This document shows positions 1 to 7,895 of a DNA stretch of 64,000 nt, one piece after another (position 1 is the first letter of the stretch; every line of letters begins with the position of its first letter). Source of the DNA: Bradyrhizobium manausense (GTDB taxonomy: Bacteria > Pseudomonadota > Alphaproteobacteria > Rhizobiales > Xanthobacteraceae); contig NZ_JAFCLG010000001.1 in assembly GCF_018129685.1 (NCBI RefSeq), positions 248,001 through 312,000 on the forward strand, read 5' to 3'. A program made the translations under genes and the position numbers. The notes beneath the pieces were generated by a model. The model was not told where the DNA came from, made no database searches, and saw only the letters and a list, made by a program, of their open reading frames with translations.

Positions 1-84
1 TGGTTCGCGGCAATGGGAATGCCAGGGGCAAGGTTGCTGTGCAACATTGCCCGCGAACGCCACTCGTCCGATGATTGTCATCCC

Positions 85-297
85 ATGCGTCTGTTTGCGG
101 TGATCTTGTTTGCGCTTCTGACGGCCGCCTGCAACCAGGAGCAGGATGTCACGGGCTCGACCCCGGTCTGCCCGATGCGCAGCTACAGCTCCTTCAATCC
201 CCGCGACATGAACCAGTGCGTTGCCGCCTGCAAGTCGTGCGATCACGGCAGTACCGTTACCTGCACCACCGCCTGCACGCTCAGGGGTGCGCACTGA
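85..297 (+). CDS. Small cysteine-rich lipoprotein (70 aa)
   Basis: Predicted secreted lipoprotein of unknown function. The ATG at 85 gives a short N-terminus, a hydrophobic stretch (FAVILFALLTAAC) and a lipobox ending LTAAC at about residue 14, so lipid attachment and export through Sec are expected. The mature part is only about 55 residues and has several cysteines in CxxxC/CxxC-like spacing (CVAACKSC, CTTAC), which may form disulfides or bind a metal. An upstream in-frame ATG at 13 would place arginine-rich sequence before the signal peptide and is less likely. It is convergent with the GntR gene. I do not recognise a family. Confidence 0.6.
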   Translation: MRLFAVILFALLTAACNQEQDVTGSTPVCPMRSYSSFNPRDMNQCVAACKSCDHGSTVTCTTACTLRGAH

Positions 298-321
298 CGA
301 CGAAGGGCACAGCGCGCCCGA

Positions 322-1092
322 TCAGCTGCGCGCAGGCTCGCGCCGCAATTCCGGGAAGATCGTCTCATCCTGAAGGATGACATCAGCCGTTCGCTGATAA
401 TGCGCCGTGAGCCGCTTCACCGCCAGATCGGAATCGCCACTCAGGACCGCCTCCGTGATTGCGGCATGCTCGTCACCGACGTGCCGCGAGGGGAAAGCCT
501 TGCTGATCGACAGCCGCCGGTATCGGTAGAGCTGATCGGCAAGCTGGCCGCAGAAGGCGATCAGGGATTGCGAGCCGCACTGGCCGATCAGGGCACGGTG
601 GTAGATGCGGTGCAGCTTCTCCCATTCCGGATTGTCCTCGAACGCGGTGGCGCTCAGCGACCGCGGCACGCGGCTCAAGCGATGCTGTGCCAGGACGACT
701 TGCTCCTCCCAGGCCGGCGTGGACGCCGCCATGGACTCGCGCAGCGCAAGCGCCTCGACCCAGCAGCGGGTCTTGGTCAGCTCGGCAAGCTCCGCACGGC
801 TGACATCCTTGACGTAGAAGCCGCGCTGCTCGCGGACCTCGACCAGTCCGTCAGCGGTCAGGCGATTGAGCGCCTCGCGCAGTGGCGTTTGGCCCGTTTG
901 ATAGGTCTCCGTGAGAAATCGCATCTGCAGCTTGCGCGACGGGGCGAGGCGTCCGGACAACAGATCCTCGCGCAGCCGGTCATAGACATGGCTCGCCTGC
1001 GTCGACGGCGCGGGCAAGGGGGGCGCCACAGTCAATTCCACCGCTTGAGCCTCCAATGTTCGGTCAGTTTGGATCCCCGCCATCATATACAT
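322..1092 (-). CDS. GntR-family transcriptional regulator, FadR/FCD subfamily
   Basis: Probable ligand-responsive repressor of the divergent catabolic operon beginning at 1240. A winged helix-turn-helix occupies roughly residues 33-100 (VYDRLREDLLSGRLAP, then TPLREALNRLTADGLVEV, ending in RGFYVKDVS), a classic GntR pattern. The C-terminal half is an all-helical FCD domain with the expected acidic/histidine positions (LHRIYHRALI and GDEHAAITEAVLSGD ... LTAHYQRT) that usually bind a metal and a carboxylate effector. Length 256 aa is normal for the subfamily. The start at 1092 is the outermost of three close ATG codons (1092, 1086, 1083), so the exact N-terminus is uncertain by three residues. 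Confidence 0.9.
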   Translation of the reverse strand: MYMMAGIQTDRTLEAQAVELTVAPPLPAPSTQASHVYDRLREDLLSGRLAPSRKLQMRFLTETYQTGQTPLREALNRLTADGLVEVREQRGFYVKDVSRAELAELTKTRCWVEALALRESMAASTPAWEEQVVLAQHRLSRVPRSLSATAFEDNPEWEKLHRIYHRALIGQCGSQSLIAFCGQLADQLYRYRRLSISKAFPSRHVGDEHAAITEAVLSGDSDLAVKRLTAHYQRTADVILQDETIFPELRREPARS

Positions 1093-1108
1093 CCGATGAT
1101 GATTCCAG

Positions 1109-1142
1109 AAAATCTATAAATTTTTGTTGCTATATAGATTTT
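1109..1142. promoter_or_regulatory. Inverted-repeat operator between GntR gene and catabolic operon
   Basis: AAAATCTATA at 1109-1118 and TATAGATTTT at 1133-1142 form a perfect 10-bp inverted repeat with a 14-bp spacer. It lies in a markedly AT-rich stretch inside an otherwise GC-rich divergent intergenic region (1093-1239). FCD-type GntR regulators commonly bind short dyads near their own gene, so this is the likely binding site of the regulator at 322-1092. Not experimentally supported. Confidence 0.55.
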
Positions 1143-1239
1143 GTGTAATAAAAGGAGGTGTCGGCCGTGAAGCTGCGGCCGTTATCAAGAGAGCCACGTC
1201 TGGTCTGCCCAGCCAGTGGCCTGACGGAGGAGTGCGTTC

Positions 1240-2136
1240 GTGGCCCGGTTTCCGGTGACAGCGCTGCGTAGCGTCGATCTCGGCACGCCGGACGTCGACG
1301 GCTCCGTGAGGTTCTATTGCGACGTCTGGGGCCTGACGCTCGTCACGCGGGCGGCCGGGATCGTCTACCTGCGCGCGACCGGCAGCGACCATCACGTCGT
1401 CGCGCTTTATGAGAGTGAGCGGCCAGAGCTCGGCGCCGTCACGTTTCGCGTGGCAAGTGCTGACGATCTCGCCTCCCTTGCCGCCGGCGCGGTTGCGGAA
1501 GGCGCGCAGCTGATCCACGGTCCGGCTCCCAATGACGCGCCCGATGGCGGTGTGGTGTTGGCGGTTCGTGGGCCGGAAGGCGGCATCCTGCGCTTTGTTC
1601 ACGGCGATATCAGTCACGCGCCGGAGCCATCGCGCGGCGATCGGCCCGAGCGGCTGGCTCACGTCAACCTCAACAGCACGGATGTCGATCGCTCCGCCGC
1701 CTTCTACGAGCGGGCGCTCGGCTTTCGGCTGACGGACCGTTCGAAGGCGATGGCGTTCGTTCGCTGCAACAGCGACCACCATGCGGTCGTGATCGCCGAC
1801 GCCAGGGTCAACGGCCTCAATCACGTCGCCTTTCTGATGCCGAGCCTGGAGGCGGTGATGCGCGGCTCCGGGCGCATGATCGATGCGGGCTTCCCGATCG
1901 CCTGGGGCGTCGGCCGCCACGGCCCCGGTGACAACGTGTTCTCCTACTTCATCGATCCCGTGGGGACGGTGATCGAATACACCGCCGAGGTGCTTCAGGT
2001 CGACGACAGCTACGTCGTGCGCGGTCCGGATCATTGGGTCTGGCCGCCGGGGCGCACCGATCAATGGGGCATCGCGCCGCCCAAGGCCGACCACGTCAAG
2101 GCCGCGCAACTGTCCGTTCGCTACGCCGCGCCGTGA
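1240..2136 (+). CDS. Two-domain VOC-family extradiol dioxygenase-like protein
   Basis: Likely ring-cleaving dioxygenase of the type I extradiol (catechol 2,3-dioxygenase) class. Two betaalphabetabetabeta (VOC) modules are present, roughly residues 8-125 and 138-260. The second carries the Fe(II) triad expected for active enzymes: H142 (LAHVNL), H196 (LNHVAF) and E247 (VIEYT), plus the conserved GRHGPGDN ... FSYFIDPVG segment with a candidate catalytic His at 228. The GTG start at 1240 is supported by GGAGG at 1226-1230. It is the first gene of an operon with a flavin hydroxylase, transporter and FAH hydrolase, fitting a meta-cleavage route. The substrate cannot be read from sequence. Confidence 0.8.
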   Translation: MARFPVTALRSVDLGTPDVDGSVRFYCDVWGLTLVTRAAGIVYLRATGSDHHVVALYESERPELGAVTFRVASADDLASLAAGAVAEGAQLIHGPAPNDAPDGGVVLAVRGPEGGILRFVHGDISHAPEPSRGDRPERLAHVNLNSTDVDRSAAFYERALGFRLTDRSKAMAFVRCNSDHHAVVIADARVNGLNHVAFLMPSLEAVMRGSGRMIDAGFPIAWGVGRHGPGDNVFSYFIDPVGTVIEYTAEVLQVDDSYVVRGPDHWVWPPGRTDQWGIAPPKADHVKAAQLSVRYAAP

Positions 2137-3749
2137 GCACATCAGTTCATCAACCCGCAAACGAGGTGTCAAAGTTGGCGTCCGGTTCAAACAGCACGAA
2201 CGAATTCCAGGTTGCTGTTGTCGGCTTCGGTCCGTCAGGCGCTGTCGCAGCCAGCCTGCTAGGCGCGGAGGGGATCCGGACGCTGGCTGTCGACCGCGAT
2301 CGGGCCGTCTACGACAAGCCGCGCGCGATCGCGCTCGACCACGAGATCCTGCGCCTGTTTGATAATCTCGGTGTTGCCGAACAGCTGCGTCCGCATATTG
2401 CGCCGTTTCCGGCATCGGAACATTTCGGCGCGCGCGGCCAGTTGATCCGCCGCATCGACATGGTGAGCGAGCCTTATCCGCTCGGCTACACGCCGACCAT
2501 GGTGTTCACCCAACCGCCGGTCGAGGACATCCTGCGCGCGCATGCGCGATCCTATCCGTCGGTGAACGTGGAGCTTGGCACCGAACTCCGCCAGCTCAGT
2601 CAGGCGCCGAACGGCGTGACGCTCGAGCTTTGTGGCGATCAGGGCACGAAGAGCGTCACGGCAGACTATGTCATCGCCTGCGACGGCGCATCGAGCACCG
2701 TTCGCCGCCAGCTCGGGATCGGCTTTGACGATCTGGTCTTCGACGAGCCCTGGCTGGTGGTGGACCTCAGGGTCAACGTATCGGGACTTGCCAGGCTGCC
2801 ACGCACGGCGGCGCAGTTCTGCGATCCATCGCGGCCGACCACCTATATCGTCGGGCCCGGCTCGCACCGGCGTTTCGAGATCATGCTGCTGCCGGGCGAA
2901 GATCCGCGCGCGATGGAACAGCCCGAGCAGGTCTGGCGGCTGCTGGCGCGCTGGCTCACGCCGGAGGATGCCACGCTGTGGCGGGCGGCGAGCTATCGCT
3001 TTCATGCCCTCGTCGCCGATAAATGGCGCGAAGGGCGCGTGTTCCTCGCCGGAGATGCCGCCCACCAGCAGCCGCCGTTCATCGGTCAGGGCATGTGCCA
3101 GGGCGTCCGCGATGTCGCAAACCTGGTCTGGAAGCTTGCGCGCGTCTTGCGCGGAGACTCCGGCCAAGCATTGCTCGACACCTACCAGGATGAGCGCAGT
3201 GCTCATGTTCGTGAACTGACGACGCGCATCAAGGCGATCGGTCACGTCATCTGCGAGCGCGATCCGCAAGCCGCTGCCGCCCGCGATGCTCGTATTCTTG
3301 CAGAGGGCGGCGGCGTGCCGCGCACCATCACCCGCCAGGAGATCGTGCCGCCGCTCAGCTGCGGCCTGCGCGCCGAGGTGCCGCATGCCGCCAACGGCAC
3401 GCTGTTTCCCCAACCGTGGATCGTCACGGCGGGCGGCTGGCAATTGCTCGACACGATGTGCGGCGGTGGGTGGCGGCTCGTGCTGAAGGGCGATAGCGGC
3501 CTGGCTCGCTCGCGCGCAATCGCGGCACGCGCGGCGGAGATGGGCTTGCGCCTGATCGCCATCGCGAAGGCGGATCACGATCGGGGGCCGGACGTCCTGC
3601 GGGAAGAGAGCGGCGTGGTCACGGATTGGTTCGCACGGCACGCCTGCGCGGCCGCGATCGTGCGCCCCGATCATTACGTCTACGGCGTGGCCGCAGACGA
3701 GGCCGGCCTCGCGGCGATGCTGTCCGGCCTTGCGGCAAGGCTTCAATGA
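2133..3749 (+). CDS. FAD-dependent aromatic monooxygenase (MhpA/PheA-like)
   Basis: Class A flavoprotein hydroxylase that would use NAD(P)H and O2 to hydroxylate an aromatic ring before cleavage by the neighbouring dioxygenase. Visible motifs are the FAD dinucleotide fold VGFGPSG near the N-terminus, the DG motif (YVIACDGASSTVRR) and the second FAD motif (VFLAGDAAHQQPPFIGQGM), all in the usual order, and a C-terminal thioredoxin-like tail typical of MhpA relatives. The GTG at 2133 overlaps the preceding stop (GTGA) and suggests coupling. A TTG at 2175 with GAGG eight bases upstream is an equally good start and would shorten the protein by 14 residues. Confidence 0.87.
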   Translation: MSTSVHQPANEVSKLASGSNSTNEFQVAVVGFGPSGAVAASLLGAEGIRTLAVDRDRAVYDKPRAIALDHEILRLFDNLGVAEQLRPHIAPFPASEHFGARGQLIRRIDMVSEPYPLGYTPTMVFTQPPVEDILRAHARSYPSVNVELGTELRQLSQAPNGVTLELCGDQGTKSVTADYVIACDGASSTVRRQLGIGFDDLVFDEPWLVVDLRVNVSGLARLPRTAAQFCDPSRPTTYIVGPGSHRRFEIMLLPGEDPRAMEQPEQVWRLLARWLTPEDATLWRAASYRFHALVADKWREGRVFLAGDAAHQQPPFIGQGMCQGVRDVANLVWKLARVLRGDSGQALLDTYQDERSAHVRELTTRIKAIGHVICERDPQAAAARDARILAEGGGVPRTITRQEIVPPLSCGLRAEVPHAANGTLFPQPWIVTAGGWQLLDTMCGGGWRLVLKGDSGLARSRAIAARAAEMGLRLIAIAKADHDRGPDVLREESGVVTDWFARHACAAAIVRPDHYVYGVAADEAGLAAMLSGLAARLQ

Positions 3750-3780
3750 GAACAACGACAAAATCCAACAGGGGGAAAAG

Positions 3781-5109
3781 ATGCCATCATCGGAGAGCTT
3801 GACGAGTGGACCTGCGACACCTGCGCGCGCCTACGCGGTTCTCATCATGCTGTTTCTGTTTCAGACCATCAATTTCTTCGACAAGCTGGTCTTCGGCTTG
3901 TCCGCGGTGCCGATGATGAAGGAGCTGTCGCTCAGCCCGAAGGAATTCGGCCTGATCGGCAGCAGCTTCTTCCTGCTGTTCTCGCTTTCGGGCATGGCCG
4001 TCGGGCTGTTCGTCGTCGGCCGCTTTCCCGTGAAGTGGATCCTGATGCTGCTTGCGGCCATCTGGTCGGCGACGCAGCTGCCGGTGTTCTTCTCGAGCTC
4101 CGTCATGGTGCTGGTCGTGTGCCGCATCCTGCTCGGCGCGGGTGAGGGGCCGGGCCTGCCGACGGCGCTGCATGCCTGCTACAACTGGTTTCCCGCCGAC
4201 AAGCGCAGCGTCCCGAGCGCGGTGGTTCTGCAGGGCATCAGCGTCGGACTTTTGGCCGGCGGGCCGCTGCTGACCTATGTGATCATCAATCACGGCTGGC
4301 GCACGGGCTTTCTGGTCTGTGGCCTGCTCGGCATCGCCTGGATGATGGCGTGGAGCCTGATCGGCGGGGAGGGACCTTACGCAGCAGCGAATACCGTCGC
4401 CGATGCGCCCGCCGCTTCCCCGAACGTGCCGGCGCGGCTGTTATGGTTGGATCCGACGGTGATCGGCGTCATCATCATGTCGACCATGTCGTACTGGATC
4501 GTCGGCATCTCCGCGACGTGGTTGCCGCCGTTCCTGCAGCTCGGGCTCGGCTACAAGCCAACCGATGTCGGCTGGATCATTTCGGCCATCTACATGTTCC
4601 AGTCGCCGCTGTTGCTCAGCGGCTCCTGGATCACGCAGCTCCTGCAGCGGCGGGGCTGGAGCCTGCGTGCGTGCCTTGGCAACGCCTCGGGTTTTGCGTT
4701 GCTGATCGCGGGCTGCGCGCTGCTGCTCAGCATCGTGACCTCGGGCGCACTCCAGCTCGTCTGCGTGGCGATCGCCTTTGCGGCGCCGAGCCTGACCACG
4801 ATCTTCGGCCCGGTGGCGCTTGGCGCCGTGGCGCCGGCGGCCCAGCGCGGCCGGCTGATCGTCGTGATCTATTCCGGCAATGCAGCCTCCGCGCTGTTTT
4901 CGAACGCGCTGACCGGCTGGATCGTCGGCGAGGCGGGCAGCGACACCGCGCTCGGCTACGCCCACGCCATGACTTTCACCGCCGGCATTCTCATTGTCGG
5001 CGCGGTTGCCGCATTCGCACTCATCTTCCCGGAGAGGACCATCGCGCGTTTTGCGAAGACCTCCTCGCGGTCATCTTCAGCTACCATTCTCCCCGCCACG
5101 TCGGCCTGA
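3781..5109 (+). CDS. MFS transporter, probable aromatic-acid/anion:H+ symporter
   Basis: Inner-membrane major facilitator of 442 residues with about 12 hydrophobic segments, probably importing the substrate of the surrounding pathway. Features seen are the N-terminal QTINFFDKLVFGL segment and the family signature around the first cytoplasmic loops (LLGAGEGPGLPTALH, then FPADKRSVPSAVV), which resemble the anion:cation symporter branch. The ATG at 3781 is preceded by an AGGGGGA ribosome-binding site and lies 31 bases after the monooxygenase stop. Specificity is inferred only from context. Confidence 0.85.
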   Translation: MPSSESLTSGPATPARAYAVLIMLFLFQTINFFDKLVFGLSAVPMMKELSLSPKEFGLIGSSFFLLFSLSGMAVGLFVVGRFPVKWILMLLAAIWSATQLPVFFSSSVMVLVVCRILLGAGEGPGLPTALHACYNWFPADKRSVPSAVVLQGISVGLLAGGPLLTYVIINHGWRTGFLVCGLLGIAWMMAWSLIGGEGPYAAANTVADAPAASPNVPARLLWLDPTVIGVIIMSTMSYWIVGISATWLPPFLQLGLGYKPTDVGWIISAIYMFQSPLLLSGSWITQLLQRRGWSLRACLGNASGFALLIAGCALLLSIVTSGALQLVCVAIAFAAPSLTTIFGPVALGAVAPAAQRGRLIVVIYSGNAASALFSNALTGWIVGEAGSDTALGYAHAMTFTAGILIVGAVAAFALIFPERTIARFAKTSSRSSSATILPATSA

Positions 5110-5137
5110 TCGGCCATCTCAACGTCAAGGACACCGC

Positions 5138-5974
5138 ATGAAATTCGTTAGCTTTGAAATCGACAACGCCGCCTCCTGGGGCCTGGTCGAGGGCGACAGC
5201 GTGGCCGATCTCGGGAGCCGCTACCCCGATCTGAAATCGGCGATCGCCGCCGGCGCGCTGGCTGAACTCGCCAAGTCCGCCGCCGGCGCCAAGCGCCATC
5301 CGCTGGCGAAGATCAAGTTCCTGCCGGTCATTCCGAACCCGGACAAGATCCTCTGCATCGGGTTAAACTACGAGAACCATCGCAAGGAGACCGGCCGCAC
5401 CGAGGTCGAGAATCCCACCGTGTTCGGCCGCTTCGCCAACAGCCAGACCGGCCATCTCACCGATATCATCCGTCCGAAGGTCTCGACCCAGCTCGACTTC
5501 GAGGGCGAGCTCGCTGTCATCATCGGCAAGCCCGGCCGATACATTGCGCGCAGCGAAGCCTGGGGCCATATCGCTGGCTATGCCTGCTACAACGAGGGCA
5601 GCGTGCGGGACTATCAGCGCCACACCCACCAGTTCACGCCTGGCAAGAATTTTCCGGCGACTGGCGGCTTCGGTCCGTATCTGGTGACGCCGGACGAGGT
5701 CGGCGATGTCGGCCCGCTGCGGCTGCAGACCCGGCTCAACGGCGAGGTGGTGCAGGACACCACGATCGACCAGATGATCTTCGACATCCCGCGTCAGATC
5801 GAATATTGCTCGCAGTTCACCCGGCTGGAGCCCGGCGACGTCATCGCAACGGGGACGCCGGGCGGCGTCGGCTCGCGGCGCACCCCGCCGCTCTGGATGA
5901 AGGCCGGCGATGTCGTTGAGGTCGAGATCGACAAGATCGGTCTCCTGCGCAACGGGATTGCCGACGAAGCCTGA
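5138..5974 (+). CDS. Fumarylacetoacetate hydrolase (FAH) family protein
   Basis: Soluble 278-residue enzyme of the FAH fold, which hydrolyses C-C bonds in, or decarboxylates, products of aromatic ring cleavage. The core motif DKILCIGLNYENHRKE is followed by the metal-binding segments LDFEGELAVIIG and YNEGSVRDYQ and by the conserved GDVIATGTPGGVG loop near the C-terminus. An N-terminal segment of about 60 residues precedes the fold, as in many family members. The start at 5138 follows AAGG. Its position after the hydroxylase and dioxygenase supports a late step of the same meta pathway. Confidence 0.88.
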   Translation: MKFVSFEIDNAASWGLVEGDSVADLGSRYPDLKSAIAAGALAELAKSAAGAKRHPLAKIKFLPVIPNPDKILCIGLNYENHRKETGRTEVENPTVFGRFANSQTGHLTDIIRPKVSTQLDFEGELAVIIGKPGRYIARSEAWGHIAGYACYNEGSVRDYQRHTHQFTPGKNFPATGGFGPYLVTPDEVGDVGPLRLQTRLNGEVVQDTTIDQMIFDIPRQIEYCSQFTRLEPGDVIATGTPGGVGSRRTPPLWMKAGDVVEVEIDKIGLLRNGIADEA

Positions 5975-6534
5975 TGTCCTGGGACGCGACGACGGCCTAC
6001 GCGCCGCTGCTGCGCAGGATTCACTGGGCAACAGCGGCGCTCTTCATCATCGCGATGCTGATCGGATTTTATTGCGGGCTTCAGCCGCCGGGCACCTCGC
6101 CGCGCCGCGAGCTGCTGGAGGTGCACAAATCGCTCGGCATGACGCTGCTGTTTCTGTCGGTGCTGCGGCTGATGGTGCGCGCGGCGACGAAGGCGCCGCC
6201 GGAGCCATCGTCGTTCGGCGCGCTGGTGCGGTTCGCTGCGGGCATCAATCATGTCGCGCTCTATCTCATCCTGTTCGCGATGCCGCTCACCGGCTACGCG
6301 TTCTCGGCCGCCGGCGGCTATTCGCTCAAGTACTTCTGGACGTTCAGCTGGCCGCGCCTCGTGACCGACAGTCCGCAGATCGCCCGTGCCGGCGAGGTCG
6401 CGCATGACACGCTGGCCTATGTCGTCTATGCCGCCGTGGCGCTCCACGTCGCGGCGACGCTCTGGCACGCCATGGTGATGCGCGACGGAACGCTGGCGCG
6501 GATGTGGCCGCGATCGGGGAACGAGGCGGACTGA
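5974..6534 (+). CDS. Cytochrome b561 family protein
   Basis: Predicted four-helix membrane di-heme cytochrome of 186 residues. Histidines suited to heme ligation lie in the helices (RRIHWATAALFI, LLEVHKSLGM, INHVALYLILFAMPLTGYAFS and VVYAAVALHVAATLWHAMV), the usual arrangement of bacterial b561. Its ATG overlaps the TGA of the FAH gene (TGATG), so it is probably translated with the catabolic operon. It could feed electrons from the quinone pool, but its link to ring catabolism is inferred from position only. Confidence 0.87.
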   Translation: MSWDATTAYAPLLRRIHWATAALFIIAMLIGFYCGLQPPGTSPRRELLEVHKSLGMTLLFLSVLRLMVRAATKAPPEPSSFGALVRFAAGINHVALYLILFAMPLTGYAFSAAGGYSLKYFWTFSWPRLVTDSPQIARAGEVAHDTLAYVVYAAVALHVAATLWHAMVMRDGTLARMWPRSGNEAD

Positions 6535-6601
6535 CGGTGCCGGCGCACTGGAACGAATTCCGTGCCATGATCATGGAAAGGACGAGGCGGAGTCCCCCAG
6601 C

Positions 6602-6892
6602 TTGAGCACCGAGCCCCAATGGCGCGGCGACATCGCGTCGCTCGTCTTTCCCGTTGCCGGGCACGGCGCGATCTGCGCTGTGCACAGGGGCGCATTCCGG
6701 ACGCTGCTTGGCGCCGAGCCCACGCCGGAGGCGTGCCTTGGCCATTTCCGGACGTTTGAAGCCGCCTTTCGCGCTGCGGCCGCCGCCAAGATCGCCCGCA
6801 AGGGCATTTTGCCCGGGACAAGCCTGCATCTTACCAGTCGCGACATCGCCCGGAAGCTGCTAGAAGACGCCCAAACCGCCAATGGAGAATAG
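6602..6892 (+). CDS. Small protein, possibly DUF1488-like
   Basis: Hypothetical 96-residue soluble protein. The layout (a short beta-rich start, then a helix beginning FRTLLGAEP, then LGHFRTFEAAFRAAAAAKIARKG and a terminal LTSRDIAR) recalls DUF1488 proteins, which end in a similar threonine-serine-acidic segment. That match is from memory and is weak. The start used is TTG at 6602, because no in-frame ATG lies nearby. It ends three bases before the cbtB start, so it is probably cotranscribed with cbtBA. Confidence 0.5.
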   Translation: MSTEPQWRGDIASLVFPVAGHGAICAVHRGAFRTLLGAEPTPEACLGHFRTFEAAFRAAAAAKIARKGILPGTSLHLTSRDIARKLLEDAQTANGE

Positions 6893-6895
6893 ACC

Positions 6896-7090
6896 ATGAG
6901 CCAGTCCCAGCTCGCCAACGCTCAGATCACGCTTCCGGTCGCCGCCGGGCAGGTGGGACGGTTGTCGCAGGCTGTGATGGCCATGGTGCTCGGCATCTTC
7001 GTCGTCGGCATGGTCGGTTTCTCCCACATCGACGTCGTCCACAACGCGGCGCACGACGTGCGCCACTCCAACGCGTTCCCCTGCCACTGA
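6896..7090 (+). CDS. cbtB: CbtB-domain protein, proposed cobalt transporter subunit
   Basis: Single-span membrane protein of 64 residues. After a polar N-terminus, one transmembrane helix (VMAMVLGIFVVGMVGFSH) is followed by a short histidine-rich tail (HIDVVHNAAHDVRH ... CH) characteristic of CbtB, a small partner of CbtA proposed from comparative genomics to take up cobalt for B12 synthesis. It lies ten bases upstream of cbtA. No cobalamin riboswitch is visible, although many cbtBA operons have one. Regulation here may differ or lie upstream. Confidence 0.88.
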   Translation: MSQSQLANAQITLPVAAGQVGRLSQAVMAMVLGIFVVGMVGFSHIDVVHNAAHDVRHSNAFPCH

Positions 7091-7100
7091 CCTCGAAGGC

Positions 7101-7895
7101 ATGAGCACGTTTCGCGCGATCGTCTTCGCGTCGGTCATTTCAGGTTTTGTCGTCGGTCTCATCGTCACTGTCGTCCAGCAGTTCGGCACCGTTCCCCTGA
7201 TCCTGAAGGCGGAAGTCTTCGAGAAGGCGGCGCAGACGCATCAGCATGATGCGCCCGTCGCGGCGCAGCCGGCCGCCGGCCATGACCATGCAGACCATGA
7301 CCCTGCAGCTGCACACGATCACGGCGACCATGATCATGGCGCGGCCGACCACGACCATGGCGCAGGCGCATGGGAACCCCGCGACGGTCTTGAGCGCAAC
7401 GCCTATACGGCCGCCGCCAACGTCCTGACCGCGATCGGCTTCGCCTTGCTTCTCGCCGGCTTCTTCGCCGTGCGCAGCGGCGCGACTGGCGCGGGCGTCT
7501 CCTGGCACGAAGGCCTGCTGTGGGGCCTGGCGGGCTTTGCCGTCTTCACCCTCGCGCCTGGCCTCGGCCTGCCACCCGAGCTGCCGGGCGTGCCGGCCGC
7601 GCCGCTTTTGTCGCGCCAGATCTGGTGGCTGGCCGCCGTGCTGGCGACATCAGGAGGGCTGGCTTTGATCGCCTTCCGCCGCACGGTGCCGGCCGCGATA
7701 TCAGGCGTGATCCTGCTGACCCTGCCGCATCTGATCGGCGCGCCTGAGCTCGCCAACATCGAGACCAACGTGCCGTCATCGCTAACGCATCAGTTCGTCA
7801 CCGCGGTGACGGTGACGAGCCTGGTGTTCTGGACTTTGCTCGGCGGTCTCACCAGCGCAGTGTTTGCCCGCTTCGATCGCGGCGCGACCCTCTAG
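7101..7895 (+). CDS. cbtA: CbtA family protein, proposed cobalt transporter subunit
   Basis: Integral membrane protein of 264 residues with about five hydrophobic spans and the CbtA N-terminus (FRAIVFASVISGFVVGLIVT). Between the first and second spans, residues about 47-86, is an extended His/Asp-rich loop with many HDH units that would bind metal on one face of the membrane. It sits directly after cbtB. Its stop codon shares the CTAG palindrome with the stop of the convergent gene, leaving no intergenic space. Cobalt specificity is from the family proposal, not from this sequence. Confidence 0.88.
   Translation: MSTFRAIVFASVISGFVVGLIVTVVQQFGTVPLILKAEVFEKAAQTHQHDAPVAAQPAAGHDHADHDPAAAHDHGDHDHGAADHDHGAGAWEPRDGLERNAYTAAANVLTAIGFALLLAGFFAVRSGATGAGVSWHEGLLWGLAGFAVFTLAPGLGLPPELPGVPAAPLLSRQIWWLAAVLATSGGLALIAFRRTVPAAISGVILLTLPHLIGAPELANIETNVPSSLTHQFVTAVTVTSLVFWTLLGGLTSAVFARFDRGATL

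Noticed and set aside
4..60. Inverted repeat at the window start (TTCGCGGCAATG ... CATTGCCCGCGAA)
   Set aside because: It could be a terminator of an upstream gene, but it is imperfect, lacks a T-tract and lies at the window edge, so no claim is made.
1114..2415. Long open frame on the minus strand opposite the VOC gene
   Set aside because: It is a GC-rich antisense shadow: arginine/histidine/aspartate-rich, with no family features, fully opposite a well-supported gene.
6535..6895. Cobalamin riboswitch before cbtB
   Set aside because: Only about 67 bases separate the cytochrome b561 stop from the small-protein gene preceding cbtB, and no B12-box-like sequence was found. There is no room for the roughly 200-base element.
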